Shown piece by piece: positions 1 through 5,401 of a stretch of DNA of 33,780 nt (position 1 is the first letter of the stretch; the number at the start of each line of letters is the position of its first letter). Both the position numbers and the translations under genes were made by a program. Source of the stretch: Candidatus Moraniibacteriota bacterium (lineage in GTDB: Bacteria; Patescibacteriota; Minisyncoccia; Moranbacterales; UBA9337); the NCBI GenBank assembly GCA_003507475.1, contig DNVQ01000031.1:48171-81950 (forward strand), read 5' to 3'. Below the pieces are notes generated by a model, which did not search any database, had not been told where the DNA came from, and was given only the letters and a program-made list of their open reading frames with translations.

Positions 1-71
1 AATTACAAATTTACAAATGGAAAACAAATCTTGATTTCAGGAAATTTGTAAACTTGCGGTAAGATAAAATT
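1..71. repeat. AT-rich intergenic repeat with inverted TTTACAAAT
   Basis: Two TACAAAT direct copies are followed by a 9-bp inverted repeat, TTTACAAAT at 10-18 and ATTTGTAAA at 44-52. No gene is visible. The same TACAAAT word recurs in the gap before the IscU-like gene, so this looks like a host intergenic repeat family. Confidence 0.4.
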
Positions 72-608
72 ATGTGGAAAAAATTATCTTCAAAAGTAAT
101 ATTTGAGCATCCCCGACTTAGTTTAGTAGAGGATGAAGTATTATTGCCCAATGGCACAAAAACAACTTACTTAAAATACAAAGATGATGGCTCATGTGCA
201 GCGACTTTAATTGTGAAAAATACTGAGGGAAAAATACTTCTCCAAAAAGAATATTCTTACCCAATAGGTGAAAAAATATTTCAACTTCCAGGAGGGCATA
301 TTCCGGCGGGAGAAAAAATAGAAAATGGAGCAAACAGGGAATTAATGGAAGAGGCTAAATTAAAATCCAATAATCTTAAATTATTAGGGAGTTATTTAGC
401 AAATAATAGGCGAAGTGTTATCAAAATGCATGTATTCTTGGCCACTGATTTGGAAAAGAAACAGCTCCCATCTGATATCGAAGAAGAGTTTGAAGATTTC
501 TGGCTCTCAGAAAGTGAAATTGATAAATTAATTCGGGAAAACAAAATTATAAATGCTAATGCGCTTGCTGCCTGGGCGATTTATAAAAATACTAAAGAAA
601 TAAATTAA
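72..608 (+). CDS. NUDIX hydrolase, ADP-ribose pyrophosphatase-like
   Basis: A 178-residue NUDIX protein, expected to cleave a nucleoside diphosphate linked to another moiety, most like ADP-ribose or nucleotide-sugar pyrophosphatases. The Nudix box is intact: GGHIPAGEKIENGANRELME followed by EA-L fits G-x5-E-x7-R-E-U-x-E-E, at about residues 74-98, supplying the divalent-metal glutamates. Only the usual glycine near the end of the box is replaced by lysine. The N-terminal beta segment with KYKDDGSCAA is typical of the ADPRase subgroup. No Shine-Dalgarno sequence is seen before the ATG. It is cytosolic. Substrate cannot be decided from sequence. Confidence 0.85.
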   Translation: MWKKLSSKVIFEHPRLSLVEDEVLLPNGTKTTYLKYKDDGSCAATLIVKNTEGKILLQKEYSYPIGEKIFQLPGGHIPAGEKIENGANRELMEEAKLKSNNLKLLGSYLANNRRSVIKMHVFLATDLEKKQLPSDIEEEFEDFWLSESEIDKLIRENKIINANALAAWAIYKNTKEIN

Positions 609-693
609 TAAAAAATATAATCATAAATCAAATATAAATCTACAAATGTAAAATTAGTAAAATGTTTTAATGCTAAAATGTTAATATGTTTTA
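609..693 (+). repeat. AT-rich intergenic with ATGTTTTAATG direct repeats
   Basis: The word ATGTTTTAATG occurs at 662-672 and again at 686-696, 24 bp apart, with a partial copy AAATGTTAAT between. A TACAAATGTAAA palindrome lies upstream. The last repeat overlaps the ATG of the next gene. It resembles slippage-prone microsatellite-like intergenic DNA rather than a gene. Confidence 0.4.
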
Positions 694-1083
694 ATGAACT
701 TTATGCAATACTCAAAAAAAGTTTTAGATTATTTTATGAAACCTCGCAATTTGGGAGAAATTCAAAATCCTGATGGAGAATCAACAGTGGGAAATCCAAA
801 GTGCGGAGACATCATGAAAATCTATTTAAAAATTAATAAGAATGAAGCAGGGGAGGAAATAATAGAAGATGTTAGATTCCAAACTCTTGGCTGTGGCGCA
901 GCTATCGCCACAAGTTCAATGGCCACTGAAATGGTTAAGGGGAAAACACTGGATGAAGCTTATAAAATAACCAATCAGCAAGTGGCTGAAGAACTGGGCG
1001 GACTCCCTCCTGTAAAAATGCACTGCAGCAATCTAGCGGCTGACGCCATTAGAAAAGCGATTGAGAATTATCGAAAAAAATGA
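694..1083 (+). CDS. iscU: Fe-S cluster assembly scaffold, IscU/NifU N-terminal type
   Basis: Scaffold protein on which [2Fe-2S]/[4Fe-4S] clusters are built before transfer to apoproteins. All three ligand cysteines of the family are present: C37 in GNPKCGD, C67 in TLGCGAAIA and C111 in KMHCSNLA, and the assist aspartate D39 follows C37. The length (129 aa) is that of a stand-alone IscU. It has no C-terminal Nfu domain. The native start may be the fourth codon (ATG 703, MQYSKKV), since the family normally begins there. No cysteine desulfurase gene is in the visible window, so IscS, if present, is upstream or elsewhere. Confidence 0.9.
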   Translation: MNFMQYSKKVLDYFMKPRNLGEIQNPDGESTVGNPKCGDIMKIYLKINKNEAGEEIIEDVRFQTLGCGAAIATSSMATEMVKGKTLDEAYKITNQQVAEELGGLPPVKMHCSNLAADAIRKAIENYRKK

Positions 1084-1118
1084 CAAGTAATCTTGTCATC
1101 CTGAACTTGATTCAGGAT
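1081..1118 (+). terminator. Double hairpin / dispersed TCATCCTGAA repeat
   Basis: The stop codon of the IscU gene begins a perfect hairpin, TGACAAG-taat-CTTGTCA (1081-1098), followed at once by ATCCTGAA-cttga-TTCAGGAT (1098-1118). The second unit matches a palindromic intergenic repeat seen in many bacteria. No U-tract follows, so it is more likely a repeat or mRNA 3'-end stabiliser than a classical terminator. The remaining gap to 1269 holds only AT-rich sequence. Confidence 0.5.
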
Positions 1119-1269
1119 CTTCTAATTGTATATGTATTTCGAATTATTTTTTTAATGTTTTTTAAATTACTGGTTGCTAGCTACAAGTTACCAACTAATG
1201 TCGATTGCCTAGCGCAAAATCTTTTATAGTGTTAAAATATATTTAAATAAAAATAAAAAATACTTATTT

Positions 1270-1752
1270 ATGCATGATATTGTGATAAATTGGTTTGTTG
1301 ATTTTCCAAAAAACTGGGCAACCTTTATAATCGCCATGATACCGGTTACAGAGCTCAGAGCATCCATTCCCTTGGCTATTGAGGTTTATAAATTAAATCC
1401 TTTTATGGCTTGGCTATATTCAGTTTCCGGAACTTACTTCGCAATGGTATTGATAGTTTTTTTGCTTGATCCAATTTCTAAAGCATTATCTCATCATGTT
1501 GGTTTTTTTAATATTTTTTTTAAATGGTTATTTCAGCATACTAAAAAGAAAAACAGTAAAAAAGTAAATAAATATGGATCATGGTCTATTTTTATTTTAG
1601 CTGCAATTCCTGTTCCTATATTAGGCGGATTATCCGGAGCAGTGGCTGCCTTTGTCTTTAGGTTTCCAGCCTCTAAATCATTGCCATTATTACTTTTGGG
1701 AACTATGCTGTCTGGTGGAATAATTTTATGGCTAACGATTTTCTTGGGTTAA
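1270..1752 (+). CDS. Small multidrug export-like membrane protein (COG2426)
   Basis: A 160-residue polytopic membrane protein of the COG2426/Sm_multidrug_ex family. The two family signatures are visible: PVTELRASIPLAI after the first membrane segment and AAIPVPILGGLSGAVAAF in the second half, each a re-entrant-type loop next to hydrophobic helices. Hydrophobic spans lie at about residues 15-35, 45-68, 108-135 and 140-158. A basic cytoplasmic loop (HTKKKNSKKVNK) lies between. Despite the family name, transport of drugs has little direct support. It is a single-gene unit or co-transcribed with the GNAT gene 21 bp downstream. Confidence 0.8.
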   Translation: MHDIVINWFVDFPKNWATFIIAMIPVTELRASIPLAIEVYKLNPFMAWLYSVSGTYFAMVLIVFLLDPISKALSHHVGFFNIFFKWLFQHTKKKNSKKVNKYGSWSIFILAAIPVPILGGLSGAVAAFVFRFPASKSLPLLLLGTMLSGGIILWLTIFLG

Positions 1753-1773
1753 ATAAATTTTAATTATAAAAAA

Positions 1774-2187
1774 ATGTTCAATATAAGACCCTTTGAAGAA
1801 AAAGATGCTCCTAAAGTGATTGAATTATTAAAAGAATTGACCGATGGTCCGGTTAATTTTGAACCCGGTCTTTTGGTTGATAATATAGCAGTTCGTTGCC
1901 GCGTGATTGAAAGCGAGGGTGATATTATCGGATTTGGGGCTTTGGCAATCTATCCTGTACCAACAAGAGGTTTAGTGGGTAAATTGGAAGACATCGTGGT
2001 GAGTAGTGTGTATAGAGGCGGGGGACTGGGTAAAAAATTAGTAGAAGATTTAATTGCAGTTGCCAAAAAAGAAAATCTAAAATCAATCAGCTTAACCAGT
2101 AATCCCAGCAGGATTGCAGCTAGAAATCTCTATGCCTCTTTGGGATTTATCCCAGCTGAGACAGAGGCTTTTTGGATGAAGCTTTAA
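1774..2187 (+). CDS. GNAT family N-acetyltransferase
   Basis: A 137-residue GNAT enzyme that should transfer acetyl from acetyl-CoA to an amine. The acetyl-CoA pyrophosphate-binding loop RGGGLGKKL follows the beta4 strand LEDIVVSSVY at about residues 83-98. The C-terminal NPSRIAARNLYASLGF is the standard alpha4-beta6 region with the conserved tyrosine that acts as general acid. The layout is like ArgA/RimI-type small GNATs, but the acceptor cannot be predicted. It follows the membrane protein gene by 21 bp. Confidence 0.88.
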   Translation: MFNIRPFEEKDAPKVIELLKELTDGPVNFEPGLLVDNIAVRCRVIESEGDIIGFGALAIYPVPTRGLVGKLEDIVVSSVYRGGGLGKKLVEDLIAVAKKENLKSISLTSNPSRIAARNLYASLGFIPAETEAFWMKL

Positions 2188-2212
2188 TTTCTTTTCCTGA
2201 AAATATTTACTT

Positions 2213-2237
2213 ACACCCCCCAAAAAGGTGTTTTTAA
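2213..2237 (+). terminator. Intrinsic terminator after GNAT gene
   Basis: Short stem ACACC (2213-2217) and GGTGT (2227-2231) with a C/A-rich loop, followed by TTTT. It sits 26 bp after the GNAT stop codon and before a fresh promoter. Confidence 0.6.
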
Positions 2238-2263
2238 TTAACTTGCCGAATCACTTGCAAATG

Positions 2264-2292
2264 TTGACTAAATAGGCATTTTGTGCTATATT
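2264..2292 (+). promoter_or_regulatory. Sigma70-type promoter of zinc-ribbon operon
   Basis: TTGACT at 2264-2269 and TATATT at 2287-2292 with a 17-bp spacer. It lies 57 bp upstream of the next start codon, giving a ~50-nt leader that carries a full AGGAGG. Confidence 0.75.
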
Positions 2293-2348
2293 TAAAAGTG
2301 GAGTAATGGGATAGTTTTTTCAAAATTTATCTCTCAGGAGGAGATAAA

Positions 2349-2594
2349 ATGGAATGGCTAGAGAAAGTAGCAATTAAAATAGAAGGGGAAATAAAGTGTG
2401 AGAAATGCGGAGGAGTCTTGAGGATCTCAGAAGAACTTAGCAAAGAAAACGACATTGTTTTCATTTGTAGTACTTGCGGCAATAACGACTATTCTTATGG
2501 CGTAATATCTGATGAAGAAAAGATGGAATTTGCCAGACAGATGTTCGGAAGAGTCAACGCTCACATTGAGACTAAAGGCGGCCTCTGCAATTAA
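2349..2594 (+). CDS. Small zinc-ribbon protein
   Basis: An 81-residue protein with one four-cysteine zinc ribbon, CEKCGG at about residues 18-23 and CSTCGN at about 40-45, followed by an acidic, helical tail. Function is unknown. It could be an adaptor or nucleic-acid-binding protein. The start is secure: AGGAGG at 2336-2341 lies seven bases before the ATG, one of the strongest ribosome binding sites in the window. It is the first gene of a two-gene unit behind the 2264-2292 promoter. Confidence 0.75.
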   Translation: MEWLEKVAIKIEGEIKCEKCGGVLRISEELSKENDIVFICSTCGNNDYSYGVISDEEKMEFARQMFGRVNAHIETKGGLCN

Positions 2595-2614
2595 AAACCA
2601 TGGGAGAGTGTTTT

Positions 2615-2839
2615 GTGATTATGGAAAAATTTAAAAGTTTAAATGAGATACCCGCAGCACAATTACAGCCAGGTCAATACCTATTTTTTGCTTCGTTACA
2701 AAATTTACAAAAAGGAGTGATAGATGGTGGACTTCTCAAGAAAATAAGAGATAAGGAGGGGAGTCCAATACTCACTGTTTCATCAAGGGGAGAAAGAGTT
2801 ATCCTTAAGGGAGACATTCAGATATCTCCTGAGGGCTGA
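2615..2839 (+). CDS. Hypothetical protein downstream of zinc ribbon
   Basis: A protein of about 74 residues that I do not recognise. The upstream ATG at 2600 has no ribosome binding site. GGGAGAG at 2602-2608 fits a GTG start at 2615 (protein begins MIMEKFKSLNEI), so that start is preferred. The sequence is a mixed alpha/beta single domain with no membrane segment or cysteine motif. It follows the zinc-ribbon gene by about 20 bp and is the last recognisable host gene before attL. Confidence 0.55.
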   Translation: MIMEKFKSLNEIPAAQLQPGQYLFFASLQNLQKGVIDGGLLKKIRDKEGSPILTVSSRGERVILKGDIQISPEG

Positions 2840-2852
2840 TAGATAAAATTCG

Positions 2853-2932
2853 AACCACTTTCTTAAAAAAATTCATTCTTCAATGCTTACTAAAAATGAG
2901 CCCGAATGGATATTAAGAAAGTGGTTTCTTTA
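2853..2932 (+). terminator. Long inverted repeat, probable terminator at the host end
   Basis: Perfect 14-bp inverted repeat, AACCACTTTCTTAA (2853-2866) and TTAAGAAAGTGGTT (2913-2926), with a 46-nt loop, then TTTCTTTAT. It follows the last host gene and precedes attL by 10 bp. The long loop makes it an imperfect terminator, and it could be an intergenic palindrome next to dif. Confidence 0.5.
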
Positions 2933-2942
2933 TATATTGAGC

Positions 2943-2970
2943 ATGTCGCACAATATAGATTTTACGACAT
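2943..2970. other. attL, dif-like site
   Basis: 28 bp with Xer geometry: ATGTCGCACAA - TATAGA - TTTTACGACAT. The arms are inverted repeats in 9 of 11 positions, and the left arm matches the bacterial dif consensus arm ATTTCGCATAA in 9 of 11. The right arm plus flanks (GATTTTACGACATA) is repeated exactly at 33758-33771. The pair brackets all the phage genes with the integrase just inside, so this is called attL. Confidence 0.75.
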
Positions 2971-3131
2971 ACCAGGCTTTAAGAAATAAGCCACGCTGGC
3001 TTTACTAGTCTTATTTGGTATATCTATGTATATTTGAATATCGGGATTGCTTAGAACTCAATTTTTGAGGTCGTTTTTATAAATAAGCAGTGTTTTGTTT
3101 TTATTTTTTAAAAGTTCTACCTAACAACTCC
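2971..3131. promoter_or_regulatory. Phage left-end leader with 18-nt arm repeat
   Basis: No gene. It holds AGCC-acgct-GGCT, CTCAA-TTGAG and AGAACT/AGTTCT dyads. The segment TTTATAAATAAGCAGTGT at 3076-3093 is an inverted near-copy (17 of 18) of 33674-33691 at the other phage end. In the circular genome this stretch would be the leader transcribed from the 3132-3160 promoter. Confidence 0.6.
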
Positions 3132-3160
3132 ATTATAATTTATTTTTTCAATCTTGTCAA
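3132..3160 (-). promoter_or_regulatory. Perfect consensus promoter pointing out through attL
   Basis: On the minus strand TTGACA (3155-3160) and TATAAT (3132-3137) are separated by 17 bp, an exact sigma70 consensus. It starts right after the stop codon of the small HTH gene and reads toward attL. In the prophage it has no phage gene in front of it. In the circular genome it faces the early operon that begins at 33607. Confidence 0.8.
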
Positions 3161-3346
3161 CTAGGTTGTTTTTTTCTTTAAAATCTTACGAATTGACTCA
3201 CTGGACATATCAAATATTCCACCTATTTTATTAAATGTTAATCCTTTATTTCTCAATTCTAAAATTTTAGCGTTTCTTTCACTTTTTAGCTTATCTATCC
3301 CCTCTTGTAATTTTTTAATTTTTTTTGTGTAGATATTCATATACAT
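3161..3346 (-). CDS. Small HTH protein next to integrase (possible excisionase/regulator)
   Basis: About 61 residues: a basic coiled-coil-like N-terminal helix (KKLQEGIDKLKSERNAKI) and then a helix-turn-helix, ELRNKGLTFNKIGGIFDMSS followed by SIRKIL, which resembles sigma-factor region 4 or resolvase-type HTHs. An upstream TTG at 3349 is possible but ATG 3346 or 3340 is more natural. It begins about 41 bp after the integrase stop codon on the same strand. Position and size suit a recombination directionality factor or transcription regulator of the end region. No catalytic motif is present. Confidence 0.65.
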   Translation of the reverse strand: MYMNIYTKKIKKLQEGIDKLKSERNAKILELRNKGLTFNKIGGIFDMSSESIRKILKKKTT

Positions 3347-3387
3347 CAATGTATCATAAAACCATAAAAAAGCAAGTGGGTTTGTTT

Positions 3388-4248
3388 TTATAAAAATTTT
3401 TTAGCTCTTTTTGCAAACTCTTTATCATTCCATTGCATATAGGTAAACGATGAACTCGGGTCACAATGGCCTAGGATAGCTTGAACATCTTTAGGATTTC
3501 CGCCAAGGTCTAATACCCTATGTGCCTTACCATGACGAAAACTATGAGGGGTTATGTTTTTTTCAATTTTTGCTTTGATGCACAGTGCCTTGATGATTCT
3601 TTGAACTGTTCTGGTGGTCATTCTTTTCGTGCATGTTCCATTAGTTATTTTTCCGACAAAAAAAGCTGGTGTTGAATTTAATTTTTTCCTTTGTATCAAA
3701 AATTCTCTTACCATAATATGAGTTTCAACACTCCAAAATATCGTTCTCAGTTTGGTGGTTTTTTTGGTTCTTATTGTAGCGTTTGATTTTTTTGGATCGA
3801 TATCAGATATGTTCATGTCGCATAATTCAGACACTCTAATCCCAGTTTCAAAAAGCAATCTAACAATTATCAACTTCTGAAATTCCCAAAAGTCAGTAGG
3901 GTGGATAAAGCTTAAAATAGAACAATATTCTTCAAAGCTTATTGGCTGATGTGAATTAGCTACCGTGCGCGGAACTCTTATTAATTCCGGTGATAAACAA
4001 TTTACTCCTTGCAGTTTCCAAAAATGAAAATAATTTTTTAAGATTACCATAGATAGTTCTATCGACTTGGGCTGGTAATTATTATCCTCCATCCAATTTT
4101 TATATTTTACTATGTCCCCTACTTCGGCATCTTCAATATCCTTGTGAGTGCAATCAACAAACTTATTTAACCATATTCGATAATTCTTACTTGCCCGATT
4201 TGTATAGGTTGCTTTCCAATCTAAATAAACATCAATATTTTTACTCAT
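3388..4248 (-). CDS. int: Xer-like tyrosine recombinase (phage integrase)
   Basis: A 286-residue tyrosine recombinase that should integrate and excise the phage at the dif-like sites. Counting from ATG 4248, an N-terminal SAM-like core-binding domain (about 1-95) precedes a catalytic domain with the full set of active residues: R138 in GIRVSEL, H235 and R238 in PHSFRH, H261 in LGHCD and the nucleophile Y270 in FTYMQ. A lysine in the beta-hairpin (RTKKTTK) fits the remaining position. There is no arm-binding domain of the lambda type. The length is that of XerC/XerD. The TTG at 4257 gives a longer form without support. Its own leader is unusually structured. Confidence 0.92.
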   Translation of the reverse strand: MSKNIDVYLDWKATYTNRASKNYRIWLNKFVDCTHKDIEDAEVGDIVKYKNWMEDNNYQPKSIELSMVILKNYFHFWKLQGVNCLSPELIRVPRTVANSHQPISFEEYCSILSFIHPTDFWEFQKLIIVRLLFETGIRVSELCDMNISDIDPKKSNATIRTKKTTKLRTIFWSVETHIMVREFLIQRKKLNSTPAFFVGKITNGTCTKRMTTRTVQRIIKALCIKAKIEKNITPHSFRHGKAHRVLDLGGNPKDVQAILGHCDPSSSFTYMQWNDKEFAKRAKKFL

Positions 4249-4476
4249 ACACAACAAAACCGCTCACCTAGTCCCTTGGCTTGCCGGCACAAGGTTTCAA
4301 TGAGCGGTTTAATTGTCGCGAGAAAATTTTCTAAAAAAGAAAATTCTCTTGCAATATAAATATACCACAAAAAAGAAAACTTCGCACTTGTCCGGCAAGC
4401 ATCTCATTTCTGAGAAGGTCTTTTTTAAAAAAGACACAAGTTAAAAGATGAAATTTTAAAAATTACTTAATGTAAA
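4249..4476 (-). promoter_or_regulatory. Highly structured leader of the integrase gene
   Basis: The ~220-nt minus-strand leader contains AAACCGCTCA/TGAGCGGTTT (4257-4266 with 4301-4310, 10 bp perfect), nested CCTTG/CAAGG (4274-4278, 4290-4294), GCTTGCCGG/CCGGCAAGC (4279-4287, 4392-4400) and a GTCTTTTTT/AAAAAAGAC palindrome near 4419-4436. The 10-bp and 9-bp pairings overlap and cannot both form, so two alternative folds exist before the start codon. Confidence 0.6.
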
Positions 4477-4505
4477 AGAGTATCGGATATTTGTTTTTTT
4501 GTCAA
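4477..4505 (-). promoter_or_regulatory. Candidate integrase promoter
   Basis: Minus-strand TTGACA (4500-4505), 17-bp spacer, TACTCT (4477-4482). The -35 is perfect and the -10 is weak (3 of 6). It would start a leader of about 220 nt before the integrase ATG. Confidence 0.5.
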
Positions 4506-4571
4506 ATTATTTTTTTGTTACCCTGTGCATAAGTGCAAAAAAATCAACAACATCAACGTTATTTTTTAGTA

Positions 4572-4599
4572 TTGTGTAATAATATAAAAGTGTTATAAT
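4572..4599 (+). promoter_or_regulatory. Promoter of plus-strand non-coding RNA
   Basis: TTGTGT at 4572-4577, 16-bp spacer, TATAAT at 4594-4599. It points away from the integrase into the structured RNA, with a predicted start near 4606. Confidence 0.7.
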
Positions 4600-4605
4600 A
4601 TAAGC

Positions 4606-4763
4606 GTTATTTAATAAACAGGCTGGTCCCCTAATAAAAGCTAGTATCGTACATTAAACTTGTATCAAGTTTTGGCGTAGGTTTTCAAATAGACCATGCG
4701 CCATAAGCGCAACACACCGAAAGGTGCTAGCGCCTACGCCAAAACCTGGCACAAGTTTTTTTG
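4606..4763 (+). ncRNA. Structured non-coding RNA with intrinsic terminator
   Basis: About 158 nt behind a TATAAT promoter. The 3' part folds into nested perfect stems: AAACTTGT/ACAAGTTT (4656-4663, 4751-4758), a 6x6 internal loop, then TTTTGGCGTAGG/CCTACGCCAAAA (4670-4681, 4733-4744). Inside is a junction with TGCGC-cataa-GCGCA (4697-4711) and CACC-GAAA-GGTG (4715-4726), the latter capped by a GNRA tetraloop. The outer stem runs into a U-tract, so it doubles as terminator. No open reading frame fits. It is much more GC-rich than its surroundings. I do not recognise the family. It does not have tRNA, tmRNA or RNase P landmarks. Confidence 0.7.
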
Positions 4764-4770
4764 TTGGCAA

Positions 4771-4848
4771 CTACATTTTCCTTTTATCGTCATCGGGATT
4801 ATGTAGGGGCTAACTGGTTGGGTCACTACAAGGTTAATCCGACCAACC
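4771..4848 (+). other. Second folded segment between RNA and small ORF
   Basis: CTACAT/ATGTAG (4771-4776, 4801-4806) and GGTTGG(G)TC/GACCAACC (4816-4824, 4841-4848, one bulge). It could be a 5' UTR element of the small ORF at 4861 or the body of a second RNA that ends at the 4954-4980 terminator. Confidence 0.45.
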
Positions 4849-4860
4849 TAAAGAAACAAG

Positions 4861-4974
4861 ATGTCAGAGTTAGAATATGAGATCGGATCTTTTTGCTACT
4901 TTCCCAAAAGGGAAGATGATAAAAATATCATAGAGGCTCATAAGGATAAAAAAACTCTTCCAGAGGAAGAGTAA
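4861..4974 (+). CDS. Possible 37-residue acidic microprotein
   Basis: ATG to TAA encodes 37 residues (begins MSELEYEIGSF, ends LPEEE), highly charged and soluble. Upstream AAAGAAACAAG is a weak ribosome binding site. Its last codons form the stem of an intrinsic terminator, which is unusual for a real gene but known for compact phage genes. It may be translated, or the whole segment may be non-coding RNA. Function unknown. Confidence 0.35.
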   Translation: MSELEYEIGSFCYFPKREDDKNIIEAHKDKKTLPEEE

Positions 4975-4980
4975 TTTTTT
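4948..4980. terminator. Bidirectional intrinsic terminator
   Basis: ACTCTTCC-AGA-GGAAGAGT (4954-4972) is flanked by TTTTTT on the plus side (4975-4980) and seven As (4948-4954) that read as a U-tract on the minus strand. It would stop both the plus-strand RNA transcript and minus-strand transcription coming from 5172. Confidence 0.8.
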
Positions 4981-4992
4981 GAAAAAGTATTT

Positions 4993-5023
4993 AGAGATTT
5001 TCTTTGTGAGGAGATCTCTTTTT
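4993..5023 (+). terminator. Second plus-strand terminator
   Basis: AGAGAT (4993-4998) and ATCTCT (5014-5019) with a 15-nt loop, followed by TTTT. A backup for the bidirectional terminator 20 bp earlier. Confidence 0.5.
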
Positions 5024-5053
5024 ACTTTATATAAAATTTTCAATTTTCAAAAT

Positions 5054-5178
5054 TTAGAGTACAAAAAAACTCAAGTAGTATTCAACCGCTTGATTCATCT
5101 GTGATTTTATATTCGCTGTAGACATATTTTTATGTTTTGTTTTTATTGACAATGTCCATGGATCCTTTGTCAATATTT
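5054..5178 (-). ncRNA. Candidate short minus-strand transcript with operator at its start
   Basis: Transcription from the 5179-5207 promoter would begin near 5172 inside a perfect dyad ATTGACAA/TTGTCAAT (5145-5152, 5167-5174), a likely operator. After about 100 nt the transcript meets TCAAG-n13-CTTGA followed by a run of seven Us (near 5062-5087), a weak terminator. It contains a 23-codon ORF (5054-5125, begins MSTANIKSQM) with no ribosome binding site. It could be a small RNA, a leader peptide or an integrase-operon leader. Confidence 0.4.
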
Positions 5179-5207
5179 AATATACACTTCTAGCGAGCCG
5201 TTGTCAA
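5179..5207 (-). promoter_or_regulatory. Strong minus-strand promoter upstream of RNA region
   Basis: TTGACA (5202-5207), 17-bp spacer, TATATT (5179-5184), reading away from the lysis genes toward the integrase. The heptamer TTGACAA occurs three times here (5146-5152, 5167-5173 and 5201-5207, the last two inverted), suggesting a repeated operator. Confidence 0.7.
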
Positions 5208-5211
5208 ATAT

Positions 5212-5397
5212 CTACCTCTCAGATAAAACAATTTCCACTGTAGTCTTAAATCTCAATAAAATATTACCAGTTATAGCCACATTAGCCAAAATCGTTGTGG
5301 ATATTGGAATTATTGTAGATAATTCATTAATTGTTGCAATCGCAAACAATCCTACATTAAACCAAATTGTCCAACTTTGATACCATTTTTTTTGCAT
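5212..5397 (-). CDS. Small holin-like membrane protein
   Basis: A 61-residue protein starting KKWYQSWTIWFN, a pattern common at the N-terminus of small phage holins and holin-associated proteins, with two hydrophobic segments at about residues 10-28 and 32-50. It ends with a short basic tail. It sits 4 bp after the peptidase gene stop codon and shares its operon, so a role in membrane permeabilisation or in controlling lysis timing is likely. It could be the pinholin or antiholin partner of the larger holin at 6310. Confidence 0.6.
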   Translation of the reverse strand: MQKKWYQSWTIWFNVGLFAIATINELSTIIPISTTILANVAITGNILLRFKTTVEIVLSER

Positions 5398-5401
5398 ATT
5401 T

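Noticed and set aside
4656..4758. tRNA, tmRNA or RNase P interpretation of the structured RNA
   Set aside because: No T-loop, acceptor CCA or conserved P-RNA elements could be found. The outer stem is a terminator.
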